Shown here piece after piece: positions 1 through 6,502 of a stretch of 6,780 nucleotides of DNA; within the stretch, counting starts at the first letter, position 1; each line of letters opens with the position of its first letter. The notes under the pieces were generated by a model, which searched no databases, was not told the DNA's origin, and saw only the letters and a list, made by a program, of their open reading frames with translations. Source of the DNA: Bacillota bacterium (GTDB lineage Bacteria > Bacillota > Clostridia > Oscillospirales > JAKOTC01); contig JAKOTC010000239.1 in the NCBI GenBank assembly GCA_029776465.1, positions 1 to 6,780 of the forward strand, read 5' to 3'. Both the position numbers and the translations under genes were made by a program.

Positions 1-27
1 GACAAAAGACGTCTAATTGAATATAAT
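1..27 (+). promoter_or_regulatory. Sigma-A-type promoter for the cysE-cysS operon (-35 partly outside window)
   Basis: A perfect TATAAT lies at 22-27. The window opens with GACA at 1-4; if the two preceding bases are TT, this is a consensus TTGACA with exactly 17 bases (5-21) before the -10 box. Transcription would then start near 34-35, just upstream of the T-box stem I. The -10 is seen directly; the -35 is an inference because its first two bases are off the edge. Confidence 0.65.
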
Positions 28-39
28 ACTATTAAATAC

Positions 40-279
40 TGGAATAAACGCTTTGAACGGGAAGAGTAGAATGCTTGCCTGCGCCAGAGAGAAAGGGTCG
101 ACGGCTGAGAGCCCTTTTAGCTGAAGAGCATTTGAAGTGCGCCCGGGAGCGGGCTGTCTGAACCCCAGTAGGACGGCACGGTTTGCCCCGTTAACGGCCT
201 CGAGTGATAAATCAAAGTGGAACCGCGGAATCACACCGCCTTTGGTATGCAGGTTTGCATACCAAAGGCGGTTTTATTT
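40..279 (+). promoter_or_regulatory. T-box riboswitch (tRNA-Cys-sensing leader) upstream of cysE
   Basis: The leader carries the conserved T-box core AGTGGAACCGCGG at 216-228, preceded by the stem III-like CCGTTAACGG and GAGTG elements (189-205). A stem I with an AGAGTAGA motif (64-71) has AATGCT pairing to AGCATT further down, and GGCTGAGAGCCC in the distal part. The likely specifier codon is TGC at 138-140, just after GAAG in the stem I 3' strand. The variable base of the TGGN tetrad is A (221), which pairs with the U discriminator typical of bacterial tRNA-Cys. Known mechanism: uncharged tRNA binds the specifier and the TGGN bulge, stabilises the antiterminator and allows readthrough. Cysteine specificity is inferred from the specifier, the discriminator match and the downstream cysteine genes. 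Confidence 0.9.
236..279 (+). terminator. T-box intrinsic terminator
   Basis: A perfect 16-bp stem (236-251 with 256-271), closed by a GGTT loop and followed by TTTTATTT (272-279). Its 5' arm begins in the sequence that would pair with the T-box core in the antiterminator, so the two structures exclude each other. It lies directly before the cysE ribosome binding site and is the off-switch of the leader. Confidence 0.92.
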
Positions 280-300
280 GACGAACTGAAAGGGGATTCT

Positions 301-948
301 ATGCTGAAAGACATCCGTTATGATATCCAATCCATTCTCGAGCGTGACCCCGCGGCCAGAAGCGCGGCAGAGGTTTTCTTTCTCTATCCGGGGTTTCGCG
401 CGGTTTTCTGGCATCGGATTGCACATTTTTTCTACAACCACAAGCTTTTTTTCATCGCCCGCTATATTTCTCAGCGTACCCGTCATAAAACCGGTATCGA
501 GATTCACCCCGGCGCCAAAATCGGAAAGGGGCTTTTCATTGACCACGGTATGGGTGTGGTGATTGGTGAAACCGCCGAACTGGGGGATAACTGCACTCTG
601 TATCAGGGCGTTACGCTGGGAGGCACCGGAAAGGACGTGGGCAAACGGCATCCCACCTTGGGCAACAATGTGCTGGTGGGCGCGGGGGCAAAGATTTTGG
701 GTCCCTTCAAGGTGGGGGATAATTCCAAAATCGCGGCGGGTGCCGTGGTGCTGGAGGAGATTCCCCCCAACTCCACCGCAGTAGGCGTTCCCGCCCGAGT
801 GGTTACAAGAGACGGCCGGCGGGTGAAAAACGATATGGACCAGGTTCATATTCCCGACCCGGTGTCCACTGAATTCTGTAAGATGCGGATGAGAATTGAA
901 GAACTGGAAAAGCTATTGGAAGAATGCAGAAATGGAGAATCAAAATGA
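301..948 (+). CDS. cysE: Serine O-acetyltransferase
   Basis: Transfers an acetyl group from acetyl-CoA to L-serine, giving O-acetylserine for cysteine synthesis in the cytoplasm. The 215-residue protein is the short bacillus/clostridial form. A brief helical N-terminus is followed by left-handed beta-helix hexapeptide repeats from about residue 66 to 175, with the catalytic [12 protein letters not shown] segment (D81, H82), the GGTGK loop (about 108-112), a second conserved His at 117 (KRHPTLG), and a VGVPAR closing strand. The C-terminal 25 residues look like a charged amphipathic helix. I chose ATG 301 because AAAGGGG sits 5 bases upstream; the frame is open further 5' but that stretch is the riboswitch. 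Its TGA stop overlaps the cysS start by 4 bases. Expression should follow the cysteine T-box. Confidence 0.95.
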   Translation: MLKDIRYDIQSILERDPAARSAAEVFFLYPGFRAVFWHRIAHFFYNHKLFFIARYISQRTRHKTGIEIHPGAKIGKGLFIDHGMGVVIGETAELGDNCTLYQGVTLGGTGKDVGKRHPTLGNNVLVGAGAKILGPFKVGDNSKIAAGAVVLEEIPPNSTAVGVPARVVTRDGRRVKNDMDQVHIPDPVSTEFCKMRMRIEELEKLLEECRNGESK

Positions 949-2342
949 AGATTTTTAACAGCCTAACGTTGCAAAAAGAAGAATTTGTTCCCCTTCATCC
1001 CGACAGGGTGGGGATCTATGCCTGCGGCCCCACGGTGTATAACCTCATCCATATCGGCAACGCGCGCCCCCTCTGCGTGTTTGATGTGCTTCGCCGCTAT
1101 CTGGAAATGAAGGGTTATACGGTTAACTATGTGCAAAACTTCACCGATGTGGATGATAAAATCATCCGCCGGGCCAATGAGGAGGGCATCACTTCCGCAG
1201 AAGTGGCGGAAAAGTACATCCGAGAATACAAAACCGATGCAAAGGGACTGAATGTGAGAGAGGCCACCATTCATCCCAAAGCCACCGAAAGCATCGGGGA
1301 TATTATCTCCCTGGTTCAGACACTGATTGATAAGGGCTATGCCTATGTATCGGGCGGGGATGTCTATTTCCGGGCCAACAAGTTTGAGGGCTACGGAAAG
1401 CTTTGCCACCAGCCCATGGATGAGCTGGAGTCCGGCGCCCGGGTGGATGTCAGCGATGTCAAGGAAAGCCCGGTGGACTTCGCCCTATGGAAAGCGGCCA
1501 AACCCGGCGAGCCCTCCTGGGAGTCCCCCTGGGGACAGGGCAGACCGGGCTGGCATATCGAATGCTCAGCCATGGCGCTGACCCATATCGGGCAGACCAT
1601 TGATATTCACTGCGGCGGCAGCGATCTGCTTTTCCCCCATCATGAAAATGAGATTGCGCAAAGCGAAAGCGCCACCGGAAAACCCTTTGCCCGCTATTGG
1701 ATGCACAACGGTTTCATCAATGTGGACAATAAAAAAATGTCCAAATCCCTGGGCAACTTTTTCACGGTTCGGGATGTGGCAGAAAAATACGGGTATGAGC
1801 CCATCCGCTTCATGATGATTGCCGCCCATTACCGCAGCCCCATCAATTACAGCGTGGAGATCATCGAGCAGGCCAAGGCGGCTTTGAACCGGCTTTACAC
1901 CTGCCGGGAGAATCTGGTCTTTGCCGCATCCAATGCCCCCGAGGGTGAGGTGTCCGGCGAAGTGAAGGCAATGCTGGAAAAACGCCGCGCCCAGTTTATC
2001 GAGGCTATGGAGGATGATTTAAACACCGCCGACGCGCTGGCCGCCCTGTTTGAATTGGCAAAGGATATTAATATCGCTTTTGTATCCTCAGCCGGGCAAT
2101 CCAAGCAGTCCTGTCAGGCTGCGCTGGAGGGGTTCGATGAGCTGTGCGATGTGCTGGGCCTGCTCTATAACCGTGCCGAAAAGACCGGGGAAGACGCCGA
2201 AATCGAGGCTTTGGTTGCAGAGAGAACGGCCGCAAAGAAAGCCAAAAACTTTGCCCGGGCCGATGAGATCCGTAACCAGCTGAAGGAAAGGGGAATTTTG
2301 CTGGAAGATACCCCCCAGGGCACCAAATGGAGGCGCGCATAA
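945..2342 (+). CDS. cysS: Cysteinyl-tRNA synthetase
   Basis: Class I aminoacyl-tRNA synthetase that charges tRNA-Cys with cysteine. The 465-residue protein is of normal length. Signatures seen: ACGPTVYN at the N-terminus, the HIGH motif as HIGN (36-39), and KMSKS intact at 264-268. The zinc ligands of the family are recognisable as C27, C207 (HIECSAM), and H232 and E236 in FPHHENE. The C-terminal part is the helical anticodon-binding region, with a [13 protein letters not shown] segment typical of the family. ATG 945 is preceded by GGAG at 934-937 and overlaps the cysE stop as ATGA, implying translational coupling. Pairing cysE with cysS behind a cysteine T-box makes physiological sense: both supply and use of cysteine respond to uncharged tRNA-Cys. 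Confidence 0.97.
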   Translation: MKIFNSLTLQKEEFVPLHPDRVGIYACGPTVYNLIHIGNARPLCVFDVLRRYLEMKGYTVNYVQNFTDVDDKIIRRANEEGITSAEVAEKYIREYKTDAKGLNVREATIHPKATESIGDIISLVQTLIDKGYAYVSGGDVYFRANKFEGYGKLCHQPMDELESGARVDVSDVKESPVDFALWKAAKPGEPSWESPWGQGRPGWHIECSAMALTHIGQTIDIHCGGSDLLFPHHENEIAQSESATGKPFARYWMHNGFINVDNKKMSKSLGNFFTVRDVAEKYGYEPIRFMMIAAHYRSPINYSVEIIEQAKAALNRLYTCRENLVFAASNAPEGEVSGEVKAMLEKRRAQFIEAMEDDLNTADALAALFELAKDINIAFVSSAGQSKQSCQAALEGFDELCDVLGLLYNRAEKTGEDAEIEALVAERTAAKKAKNFARADEIRNQLKERGILLEDTPQGTKWRRA

Positions 2343-3271
2343 TGATTCAAACCGGGATGATAACCGTCACCGCCAACCCCTGTTTTGATCGAACCATTCA
2401 TATCGGCAGTTTTCAGTTTGACGACCCCAACCGGGTAAAAAGCGAGTTTGTGGAAGCCAGCGGGAAAGGGGTCAATCTCTCCATCCTTTTTGAGAAGTTC
2501 GGATTGACCGTTCCGGGCTTGATTCTGGCGGGGAAAGAAAACTACGGTTTTTATCGCTCCCTTCTGCCTGCCTCGCTGGACCTTCACCCTGTTTATAAAA
2601 AGGGCAGCATCCGCGAGAACCTGACCATCTGCAGCGAGGATGGGAAACTGATCAAAATCAACCGCAAAGGGGAGATTTGCAGCCCCGATGAAATTGCCTG
2701 TTTTCAAAAGGCATTGGCGGAGGCCGCGAACCCCGGAACGATTGTAATCCTTTCCGACAGCATGCCCCCCGGTCTGGACCGGGATGCTTTTACAGCCATT
2801 TGCCTTGAGCTCAAGAAGAAAGGCTGCCGGCTGGCCATCGACAGCGAGATTCTGGACGGCCGGATGCTGGAGGAGCTTCAGCCCTTCGTGATCAAACCCA
2901 ATGCCGAAGAGTTCGGGAAGCTGACCGGCGCAGACCCCGAGAATCTCGGGGATGTGATTGCAAAGGCAAGGGAATTATGCGCCTTTGGGCTGGGCCAGGT
3001 CTTGGTCAGTCTGGGCGGCAGAGGGCTGCTGGGGATTCAAACCAACCGGGTGGTATGGGCGAAGCCGCCGAAAGTGAAAGTGGCTTCCACCGTGGCGGCC
3101 GGAGACAGCAGCTTGGCCGGCTTCCTGCTCCACTCGGACGAGGACTTCGGCAGTGCAGTCGGATGGGGAGCCGCCTTCGGAACCGCCGCTGTGACGCTGG
3201 AGGGCAGCGGGGTCCCCGACCCGGCGCTGGCCGAGGAAATCCACCATCAGGTTGTTATTGAGGAACTATAG
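2342..3271 (+). CDS. PfkB-family sugar kinase, 1-phosphofructokinase-like
   Basis: Ribokinase/PfkB-fold ATP-dependent kinase of 309 residues, closest in pattern to 1-phosphofructokinase or tagatose-6-phosphate kinase. Seen: TVTANPCFDRTI at the N-terminus, the substrate-side SGKGVNLS motif (40-47), the RENLTI strand (about 91-96), SMPPG (140-144), IKPNAEEF (184-191), and the PfkB signature TVAAGDSSLAGFL (250-262) with D255 as the expected catalytic base. The usual GAGD reads AAGD here. ATG 2342 overlaps the cysS TAA by one base and has GGAGG at 2329-2333, 8 bases upstream, so it is very likely co-translated with cysS; an ATG at 2327 lies before that site and is less likely. No phosphotransferase or fructose genes are near, so the substrate is uncertain. 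Confidence 0.85.
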   Translation: MIQTGMITVTANPCFDRTIHIGSFQFDDPNRVKSEFVEASGKGVNLSILFEKFGLTVPGLILAGKENYGFYRSLLPASLDLHPVYKKGSIRENLTICSEDGKLIKINRKGEICSPDEIACFQKALAEAANPGTIVILSDSMPPGLDRDAFTAICLELKKKGCRLAIDSEILDGRMLEELQPFVIKPNAEEFGKLTGADPENLGDVIAKARELCAFGLGQVLVSLGGRGLLGIQTNRVVWAKPPKVKVASTVAAGDSSLAGFLLHSDEDFGSAVGWGAAFGTAAVTLEGSGVPDPALAEEIHHQVVIEEL

Positions 3272-3282
3272 CTACATGAAGA

Positions 3283-3319
3283 AAACCCCTTGCCGATCAT
3301 TTAAACCGGCAAGGGGTTT
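3283..3319. terminator. Bidirectional terminator between convergent operons
   Basis: A 13-bp perfect stem (3283-3295 with 3307-3319) around an 11-base loop, located between the kinase stop at 3271 and the opposing CobW-family stop at 3332. Read on the - strand, the stem ends in GGGGTTTTC, a usable U-tract; on the + strand it ends in GGGGTTTCTATATT, a weaker one. It probably stops both transcripts. Confidence 0.85.
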
Positions 3320-3331
3320 CTATATTGTGAA

Positions 3332-3679
3332 CTACAGGGATGTGAAAATATTTTCCCGGTTCAGATTTTTTCCGATAAAAGTGATGGCGGTTTCAGCCAC
3401 GCCCTTGTATTCTCTTAGGTCCACATCCTGCTGGGCGATATTCAGCAGTTTATAACGGCCGCTTACCTTTAAAATCCCTTTGACCCGGCACAGGTCCCCC
3501 AGATTTCCGCTTTGAATCCGAGCGATCAGCCGGTCTACTTGAAGCGGATTTAGTTCGCTTTCCAGGGGCAGGGTAAGGGTTTGGAATTTTTCATGCAGCA
3601 ATGTTTTTGCCGAGGCCGGAGTCTTTTTGCGGTCATAAGCGGCATGGGTCACAATGGCCCGCAGATCCCTGACGGTCAT
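3332..3679 (-). CDS. C-terminal CobW_C-like domain, in frame after the TGA
   Basis: If translated alone from ATG 3679 this would be a 115-residue protein, but it reads as the missing second domain of the upstream GTPase. The pattern RVKGILKVSGRYKLLNIAQQ followed near the end by ITFIGKNLNRE matches the CobW C-terminal domain (a KG-containing strand, then FIG..L). The ATG is 6 bases after the TGA with only a weak GAAGAG upstream, so independent initiation would depend on reinitiation. The frame stays open for 117 sense codons after the TGA, which suggests it is still translated or was until recently. The stop is TAG, 13 bases before the terminator stem. Confidence 0.6.
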   Translation of the reverse strand: MTVRDLRAIVTHAAYDRKKTPASAKTLLHEKFQTLTLPLESELNPLQVDRLIARIQSGNLGDLCRVKGILKVSGRYKLLNIAQQDVDLREYKGVAETAITFIGKNLNRENIFTSL

Positions 3680-4240
3680 GTCTCTTCATTCTTTGGCAAA
3701 GACAAAAGCCTGAGGGTTGATGTTTTGAATATCGCAGACAATCTCCTCGGCGCTTATCGGGGATTTTTCCAGCTTGCTGACCACGATGGCGGAAGCGCTT
3801 TTAATCTGGTTGTAAAGAAAGTTGCCGTATTTCAGTTTCGAGGGATTGAAATTCAGGCTGTCCACCACGGTGATCACGCTTCCGATTCGGCAGCAGTACT
3901 GAAGGGTTTGAGTTCGCACCAGCTCGAGAAAGTTGTCAAAGACAAAAATGCCGGAGGGTTCAAACAGGATGCGGGTGGGGGAGAAGCGTTGGAGGACCTC
4001 CCGGATGGTATCCACAACGCTGTCCTTCAAGGTGCAGCAGATGCAGCCGTTGGCCATCTCAATCGCCTGAAATCCCTCGTTTTCCAAGAGCTTTGCATCC
4101 AATCCGGTATTTCCGAACTCATTGACGATATAAACGGGGCGCTCGCCCTTTTTTATATAGTATTCCAGCAGGAGGCTGATAAGAGTGGTTTTGCCGGCCC
4201 CTAAAAAACCGGAGATCACATCAATTGGAATTATTCTCAA
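3332..4240 (-). CDS. CobW/COG0523-family GTPase, interrupted by one in-frame TGA; candidate selenoprotein
   Basis: Read through the TGA at 3688-3686, this is one 302-residue protein, the normal size and domain order of CobW-family GTPases: P-loop GTPase domain (1-184), recoded residue 185, CobW C-terminal domain (about 188-302). The two halves are in the same frame, so no frameshift is needed. Family members are GTP-driven metal chaperones for zinc, cobalt or nickel enzymes. This one follows mtaB and mtaC, whose products need zinc and a corrinoid, so metal insertion or corrinoid servicing is a reasonable guess. A SECIS-like hairpin 10 bases after the TGA supports selenocysteine insertion. TGA is used as a normal stop in cysE here, so general UGA reassignment is unlikely. 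The alternative is a nonsense mutation, for example from TGG. The start is unclear: TTG 4240 directly abuts the ribosome binding site. Confidence 0.65.
3654..3688 (-). promoter_or_regulatory. Putative bacterial SECIS element with its UGA codon
   Basis: On the - strand, UGA (3688-3686) is followed after 10 bases by CCG-U-CAG-GGAU-CUG-CGG (3675-3659): a 3-bp helix, a single bulged U (3672), a second 3-bp helix, and a GGAU tetraloop. A further AUG/CAU helix (3679-3677 with 3656-3654) can stack below, across a 1x2 internal loop. As I recall it, the E. coli fdhF SECIS has the same order (GGU-U-GCA-GGUC-UGC-ACC) 11 bases after UGA, with the functionally important bulged U at +17; here it is also at +17. 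The loop begins with GG as in known elements. SelB recognition is inferred, not shown. Confidence 0.6.
3686..4240 (-). CDS. N-terminal GTPase domain of the CobW-family protein (as bounded by the TGA)
   Basis: This is the product if the TGA acts as a stop: 184 residues holding the complete G domain. Walker A is GFLGAGKTT (11-19), the family's metal-binding CxCC is GCICC (C66, C68, C69), NEFG lies at 40-43, the Walker B/ExxG region is LFEPSG (92-97), and a guanine-recognition segment reads SKLE (155-158) in place of the usual NKxD. It ends in the last strand of the G domain (FVFAKE), exactly where the linker to the second domain should begin. An additional CC pair occurs at 116-117. No membrane segment or signal peptide is visible, so it is cytoplasmic. 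Upstream is AGGAGGG at 4241-4247, touching the TTG codon. Confidence 0.7.
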   Translation of the reverse strand: MRIIPIDVISGFLGAGKTTLISLLLEYYIKKGERPVYIVNEFGNTGLDAKLLENEGFQAIEMANGCICCTLKDSVVDTIREVLQRFSPTRILFEPSGIFVFDNFLELVRTQTLQYCCRIGSVITVVDSLNFNPSKLKYGNFLYNQIKSASAIVVSKLEKSPISAEEIVCDIQNINPQAFVFAKE

Positions 4241-4260
4241 CCCTCCTGCAGCTTTTTGGT

Positions 4261-4290
4261 TCCGGGGGCCGCCGCTTAGCAGCCCCCGGA
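4261..4290 (-). other. Strong intercistronic hairpin between mtaC and the CobW-family gene
   Basis: A 9-bp perfect GC-rich stem (4290-4282 with 4269-4261 on the - strand) can be extended inward by four pairs including two G-U wobbles (4281-4278 with 4273-4270) to leave an AAGC tetraloop. It lies 21 bases after the mtaC stop and 14 bases before the ribosome binding site of the next gene. No U-run follows, so it is not a standard intrinsic terminator. A plausible role is protecting the mtaBC message from 3' decay and setting a lower level for the GTPase. Confidence 0.7.
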
Positions 4291-4311
4291 GAAAGAGATT
4301 TAACTTTTATA

Positions 4312-4944
4312 CTAGAGAACAAAAGTTTTGGCAACCTCGGCGCAGGTGGCAGCGTCGGGGGTATAGGCATCGGCGCCGATTTGATCGGCAAAGCTCTGGG
4401 TGACAGGCGCGCCGCCCACCATCACCTTGACCAGATCGCGAACACCGGCTTCTTTGAGAGCCTGGATGATAACGCCTTGCTGATTCATGGTGGTGGTAAG
4501 CAGGGCAGACAGGCAGACAATGTTGGGCTTATGTTCAACCACCGCGTCTACAATGGTGCTTTCGGATACATCGGTGCCCAGGTCAATCACCGAGAAGCCG
4601 GCGCCTTCCAGCATCATCTTTACAAGGTTTTTGCCGATGTCATGCAGGTCGCCTTTAACGGTGGCGATGACCACCTTGCCGATGGGCTTAACGCCCTCCT
4701 CCAGCAATTTGGCCTTCAAGACCTCGGTGCCTCTGTTCAGGGCGCGGGCGGCGATGAGAACCTCGGGAACATAGACTTCGTTGTTTTTAAAGCGGACACC
4801 CAGCAGGGACATGCCGTGCAGAAGGCCGTTATCGAGGATTTCCTGGGCGGACAGGCCGCTATCCAGCGCCTCTTGAACCTTGGTGACCACATCTTTGGCT
4901 TTACCCTTTTGAACAAGCTCGGAAATTTCAGCAAGAATAGACAT
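4312..4944 (-). CDS. mtaC: Corrinoid protein of the methanol (or related) methyltransferase system, MtaC-like
   Basis: Cobalamin-binding methyl carrier: it accepts the methyl group from the MtaB-type enzyme on Co(I) and passes it to a second methyltransferase (MtaA type or a methyltetrahydrofolate-forming partner), not present in this window. The 210-residue protein has the two-part build of this family. A helical B12-cap domain (about 1-85) is followed by a Rossmann-like B12-binding domain with the lower-ligand motif DLHDIG (D99, H101, G104), SAL (146-148) and VGGAPV (176-181). H101 is the expected cobalt ligand. ATG 4944 has AGGAAGG upstream, and the gene starts only 18 bases after the mtaB stop. 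The fold alone would also fit methylamine corrinoid proteins; the MtaB neighbour decides the name. Confidence 0.88.
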   Translation of the reverse strand: MSILAEISELVQKGKAKDVVTKVQEALDSGLSAQEILDNGLLHGMSLLGVRFKNNEVYVPEVLIAARALNRGTEVLKAKLLEEGVKPIGKVVIATVKGDLHDIGKNLVKMMLEGAGFSVIDLGTDVSESTIVDAVVEHKPNIVCLSALLTTTMNQQGVIIQALKEAGVRDLVKVMVGGAPVTQSFADQIGADAYTPDAATCAEVAKTFVL

Positions 4945-4962
4945 AGTGATATTCCTTCCTTC

Positions 4963-6348
4963 TTATATAGTTAGATCATATTTGGCGGGATCGAGTTTTT
5001 CGCACTCGGGCAGAATCTCTTCGATAAAGGCTTTTTCATCGGAGGGCAGCTCTGCGATCTGCTCGGTGTAGGTGTCCAGCCACATTTCCTCTTTCTCGGA
5101 GAGTTTCAGCCTGCCGTCGTCAAAGCCTTTACGGATGGCACTGAGGGCAAGTTCGGCAGCTTTTCTGGTTCTGGCGTAATAACCGTCCGTCTTGACCAGC
5201 GCTTTGGAGATATCCAAAACCACATCGGGGCGGAGAATATAAGCCTGCGGGTCGATAGAGCTGTCGCTGTCGGCGTGGAGGTCACGCAGCAGAAGGGCGG
5301 TTTCATAGCTCTTCTTGGAAGCGGTGTTGAACAAACGGCAATCGTAAACCAGCTGTTCAAAGGAAACGGTGGGCGCCATACCGCCCAACAGCTTAATGTT
5401 CTGGATGGACTCGTTGCTCCAAATATCGGCAAGGCAGCCTGCGATATTGCCGATGGGGGAGAGGTGGGCGCAGGCGGCTGTACGGCCTTCCGCGGAGATG
5501 GGGGTGCCGAAAATGGCTTTGGTGTAAACGTTTTCATAACCGCAGTCCTTATGGGGGCCCTTGGCGCCCATTTCTGCGGCCACAAGGCTTCTCACGGCGG
5601 ACATCACGCGGACGGCGGCGGAGAATACCTTGGGGATATATCCCCGTTCGGCCAGGACCATGGCGGTGTTGGCAAAGCCACAGGCGGTGTCGCCGCTGGG
5701 AATGCTGCCGTTTGCATCGGCGATCCGGACAATTTCGGCCCACAGCTTTTCCATGTCCCGACAGCCGAGAACGGAGAGGGCAAAGAGAGATTTTTTAATG
5801 TCAGCGTACATAATCGCCTCGTCATGGGTTTCTTTTCCGCCGACGGATTCGATGGCCAGGAAGTCGGCCCCTGCCTTGGAGGCCCCCTCAAAGGATTTTA
5901 AAATGTTGTCCCAGTGCTTGCCCCGGTACATATGCTCCAGGTCTTTGCCTTCGCGGATATCGACAGGGGTATAGCGGACGGCACCCTTGATGCCTTTCTT
6001 GGCTTCAAACTCTTTGATGATGTCCGCTACGGTTTTGCACACTTCAACGCCCCACTCGGGGTTGAAGGTGAGGGGAGGGAGTACCTCGATTTCGGCAACA
6101 AAGCCGTCGGATTCCAGCTCTACCGCCCGGTTGCAGATGCCGGTGATGATCTCTTTATAGTTGGAAATGACCTCCGGCATGGTTTCCTGTGTAATCAGCA
6201 TGGGGGGAAGCGTGAAATTAATTTCGGGATAAACCGTGCCGCCGCCGATAACCATGCCGTTTTTCAGGGCGACCGGGTGAATGGCTCTGCCATAAATAAA
6301 GTCGTCGAGATTTTGGTATGCTGTTTGATGATAAGTAATTTTACCCAT
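4963..6348 (-). CDS. mtaB: Methanol:corrinoid methyltransferase, MtaB-type
   Basis: Zinc enzyme that activates methanol and moves its methyl group to the corrinoid protein MtaC. The 461-residue length fits the family. Comparison by memory with Methanosarcina MtaB places the three zinc ligands (Glu164, Cys220, Cys269 there) at E167 (AIESVGGKE), C223 (SGDTACGFAN) and C269 (GPHKDCGYEN). Other shared blocks are PEINF (41-45), NPEWGVEV (96-103) and RSLVAAEMGAKGP (253-265). The GGGTVYPEINFTLPP segment looks like bacterial rather than archaeal MtaB. ATG 6348 is chosen over 6378 because AAAGGAGG (6363-6356) sits 7 bases before it. It heads the unit mtaB-mtaC-CobW GTPase. No in-frame TAG is present, unlike pyrrolysine-dependent methylamine methyltransferases. 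Action on a substrate other than methanol is possible, as many paralogues exist. Confidence 0.9.
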   Translation of the reverse strand: MGKITYHQTAYQNLDDFIYGRAIHPVALKNGMVIGGGTVYPEINFTLPPMLITQETMPEVISNYKEIITGICNRAVELESDGFVAEIEVLPPLTFNPEWGVEVCKTVADIIKEFEAKKGIKGAVRYTPVDIREGKDLEHMYRGKHWDNILKSFEGASKAGADFLAIESVGGKETHDEAIMYADIKKSLFALSVLGCRDMEKLWAEIVRIADANGSIPSGDTACGFANTAMVLAERGYIPKVFSAAVRVMSAVRSLVAAEMGAKGPHKDCGYENVYTKAIFGTPISAEGRTAACAHLSPIGNIAGCLADIWSNESIQNIKLLGGMAPTVSFEQLVYDCRLFNTASKKSYETALLLRDLHADSDSSIDPQAYILRPDVVLDISKALVKTDGYYARTRKAAELALSAIRKGFDDGRLKLSEKEEMWLDTYTEQIAELPSDEKAFIEEILPECEKLDPAKYDLTI

Positions 6349-6355
6349 ACAAAAG

Positions 6356-6363
6356 CCTCCTTT
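6356..6363 (-). promoter_or_regulatory. Ribosome binding site that fixes the mtaB start
   Basis: AAAGGAGG on the - strand with a 7-base spacer to ATG 6348. Its position inside the longer open frame from 6378 shows that the first ten codons of that frame are leader, not protein. Confidence 0.85.
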
Positions 6364-6502
6364 GTTTTCTGTTTTCATTATAGCTTCCGAGGACGGCCCT
6401 CTCTTGAACTATCCTTTTATTTTTTGTAATATTATGATAATCCTATTGAATTAGTAATGTATATAAAATCCATATGAGCGAGAGAAAAGGAGGGAATAGA
6501 TT

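Noticed and set aside
217..300. Upstream extension of the cysE frame from GTG 217, adding 28 codons
   Set aside because: It starts inside the T-box core and runs through the terminator hairpin; ATG 301 has its own ribosome binding site and gives the normal protein length.
3686..3688. General reassignment of UGA to tryptophan
   Set aside because: TGA ends cysE in an ATGA overlap with cysS and ends the transposase, so it works as a stop in this genome.
3581..4204. Long + strand open frame of 207 codons opposite the GTPase gene
   Set aside because: It is antisense to the recognisable P-loop, CxCC and CobW_C motifs, has no recognisable domain, and is a shadow of the real gene.
4261..4290. Intrinsic terminator after mtaC
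   Set aside because: The stem is strong but no run of T follows on either strand.
4300..4314. Pyrrolysine readthrough at the mtaC TAG stop
   Set aside because: Pyrrolysine is known in methylamine methyltransferases, but here readthrough meets TAA after three codons and the corrinoid protein is already full length.
4225..4974. Long + strand open frame of 249 codons opposite mtaC
   Set aside because: Antisense shadow; the - strand has the DLHDIG corrinoid motif and proper operon spacing.
5275..5901. Long + strand open frame of 208 codons opposite mtaB
   Set aside because: Antisense shadow of a gene whose zinc ligands are all intact; the glycine- and alanine-rich translation is typical of shadow frames.
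6377..6382. TATAAT on the - strand as the mtaB -10 box
   Set aside because: The best upstream hexamer, TTCAAG, is a poor match at a 20-base spacing; too weak to call a promoter.
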